A DNA stretch of 8,375 bases, from the NCBI GenBank assembly GCA_938009335.1, contig CALLHT010000268.1:1-8375 (forward strand), read 5' to 3'. Position numbers and translations under genes: made by a program. Source of the stretch: an uncultured Rhizobiaceae group bacterium (GTDB lineage Bacteria; Pseudomonadota; Alphaproteobacteria; Rhizobiales; Rhizobiaceae). Shown in pieces: positions 7,469 to 8,375 of the stretch. The notes under the pieces were generated by a model. The model did not search any database and was not told where the DNA came from. It worked only from the letters and a program-made list of their open reading frames with translations. Every line of letters begins with the position of its first letter. The first letter of the stretch is position 1.

Positions 7469-7500
7469 AAAAACCGGACAATTTGAGCTAAAATATCCGG
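7469..7500 (-). terminator. Likely intrinsic terminator of the membrane protein gene
   Basis: On the minus strand CCGGA (7500-7496) pairs with TCCGG (7478-7474). An inner ATTT/AAAT stem extends the hairpin around the loop TAGCTC, with small bulges. Five T residues follow directly (7473-7469). The structure overlaps the TAG stop codon (7490-7488), which lies in the loop side. It is weaker than the atp terminator but in the right place and orientation. Confidence 0.55.
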
Positions 7501-8303
7501 AACATCAGCCCCAGCAGCGCAATTCCGATTCCAGCCTCAAAGACTGTGCCTGCAATGTTGTATGGCGTGAATCCACGATCCACCACCATAGAAAGCGCCC
7601 GACCTGCTCCGGTTAACAACCACGCAGCCCCCAACATCAGTGCAACAAAATCGAGCGGCTGAGGTGCCAGCAGGACCGTTGCACCAAGACTTGTATAAAA
7701 ACCGGCAAGCGTGCCGCGAGGCTCCCCCACCCCAAATGGATATCGCATCCGGTGCTCAAGACGCAAAATCCTCAAAGCCAGCTTCGGCAATAGCAAAGAG
7801 ATCAAACCAAGCACCAATGTCAACGCAGCGGTGAGATACAACACCCACTCAAACGTGCTTTGCGGCGCATAGCAGTTGGTCAGACCAACTTCGAAACAAT
7901 AAAATGTCGGAACATCGGCTGAAGTCCAGCCAATCCCGGCAAGAACTGCAGCAAGCACAAACCGCACTTGTATGCGTTTTCGCCATCCACCATCAAACAT
8001 CATTTGAAGAACACGGCCAAACGCTGCCAAACTCCAACCCAACGCCAGAACGAAATTCAATCCTGGCTGCAGCGCGATAGGTTCCTGCAAAATGAGGCAA
8101 CATAACCCGACCGCCAGCAATGGCCCTGCAAAGCTGGAACGCCCTTCCCCGATTGCCTCTCGCTTATCAGGCCTTGCACGAAGCCCCATATAGATGAGCA
8201 CCCTGCCGGGCAGCACCAAAAACGCCAAACCCAGCAATAGGGTGACGAACGGTACAAGCATGATGAGAAATTCTTGACCCGTAGTGGGGAGTTGAAACGT
8301 CAA
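7488..8303 (-). CDS. Polytopic membrane protein with two tandem DUF4345-like modules
   Basis: A hydrophobic 271-residue protein of unknown function, with about eight predicted membrane segments by eye. It contains two copies of one module (about 17-106 and 157-244). Each copy has LxLGLxxLxLP, then a GE(x)R...AG motif (GEGRSSFAG 52-60; GEPRGTLAG 193-201), a hydrophobic helix, and GR(x)L(x)M(xx)D(x)G (GRVLQMMFDGG 96-106; GRALSMVVDRG 234-244). The pattern resembles the DUF4345 family; this is recognition from memory, not a search. A linker (127-152) between the halves holds two cysteines, Cys136 and Cys144. The frame opens with TTG at 8303. An in-frame ATG at 8261 would start right at the first helix and is an alternative; neither has a strong ribosome site. 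The gene is co-directional with atp but probably separately terminated. Confidence 0.75.
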   Translation of the reverse strand: MTFQLPTTGQEFLIMLVPFVTLLLGLAFLVLPGRVLIYMGLRARPDKREAIGEGRSSFAGPLLAVGLCCLILQEPIALQPGLNFVLALGWSLAAFGRVLQMMFDGGWRKRIQVRFVLAAVLAGIGWTSADVPTFYCFEVGLTNCYAPQSTFEWVLYLTAALTLVLGLISLLLPKLALRILRLEHRMRYPFGVGEPRGTLAGFYTSLGATVLLAPQPLDFVALMLGAAWLLTGAGRALSMVVDRGFTPYNIAGTVFEAGIGIALLGLMFRIF

Positions 8304-8338
8304 TCGAGGCCCCGGCGTTTTGACTTTGGTGAATCACT

Positions 8339-8375
8339 ATGGTCATGATTGATGCCACAATAACCCAAGAACGGA
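8339..8375 (+). CDS. Possible start of a divergent gene, cut by the window edge
   Basis: An ATG at 8339 follows GGTGA (8328-8332) with a 6-nt gap, a good ribosome site, and the frame stays open for 12 codons (MVMIDATITQER) to the window end. A second ATG at 8345 is also possible. It would be transcribed away from the membrane protein gene, with only 35 nt between the two starts if the TTG start of that gene is used. Twelve codons are too few to judge coding potential or product. Confidence 0.2.
   Translation, partial: MVMIDATITQER

Noticed and set aside
7434..7616. Plus-strand frame of 60 codons starting after GGGGA in the atp leader
   Set aside because: The ribosome site is good, but more than half of the frame is antisense to the well-supported membrane protein gene, and the peptide becomes low-complexity there. 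Kept only as a remark in the leader entry.
8167..8358. Alternative minus-strand frame overlapping the 5' end of the membrane protein gene
   Set aside because: It shares bases with the real gene in another frame; the product is not membrane-like and matches nothing I recognise, whereas the annotated frame has clear repeated motifs.
1..8375. Search for a new defence, mobile or biosynthetic system
   Set aside because: The window is dominated by a conserved F1 ATP synthase operon and a known phosphatase family. No CRISPR repeats, integrase, toxin-antitoxin pair, tRNA or rRNA was seen on either strand.

Overview
This window looks like part of an alphaproteobacterial chromosome of moderate GC content, about 50% judged by eye. 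Every well-supported gene lies on the minus strand. The main support for the group is the five-gene F1-only ATP synthase cluster atpH-atpA-atpG-atpD-atpC with no Fo genes beside it. In Alphaproteobacteria the Fo genes usually sit in a separate operon. A Lys/Ala-rich N-terminal extension on AtpD agrees with this. I cannot name the genus.

Layout, read in the direction of transcription (high to low coordinates). At 8303-7488 lies a polytopic membrane protein of unknown function. It is built from two copies of one module that resembles the DUF4345 family, and a likely intrinsic terminator overlaps its stop codon. A non-coding stretch (7252-7468) follows and probably holds the atp promoter and leader. 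Then comes the F1 operon (7251-2290), tightly packed with gaps of 1, 37, 18 and 28 nt, and it ends at a strong Rho-independent terminator (2231-2264). A 390-nt intergenic region (1900-2289) contains that terminator, a 12-bp perfect inverted repeat and a good candidate PhoB box. The last gene, 1899-1, is a Tat-exported PhoX-type alkaline phosphatase.

How the genes relate: the atp genes encode the whole soluble catalytic F1 sector (delta, alpha3, gamma, beta3, epsilon), which needs Fo subunits encoded elsewhere. PhoX is an exported phosphatase that frees inorganic phosphate from organic esters under phosphate starvation. The predicted Pho box and the intervening terminator indicate that it is regulated separately from the housekeeping atp operon. 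The membrane protein is probably a separate unit.

Most of the window is conserved core metabolism. I found no mobile element, CRISPR array, tRNA or rRNA, and nothing I would call an undescribed system. The less ordinary points are the Pho box array, the intergenic inverted repeat, the duplicated membrane protein, the acidic leader in front of the PhoX Tat motif and the basic AtpD tail.
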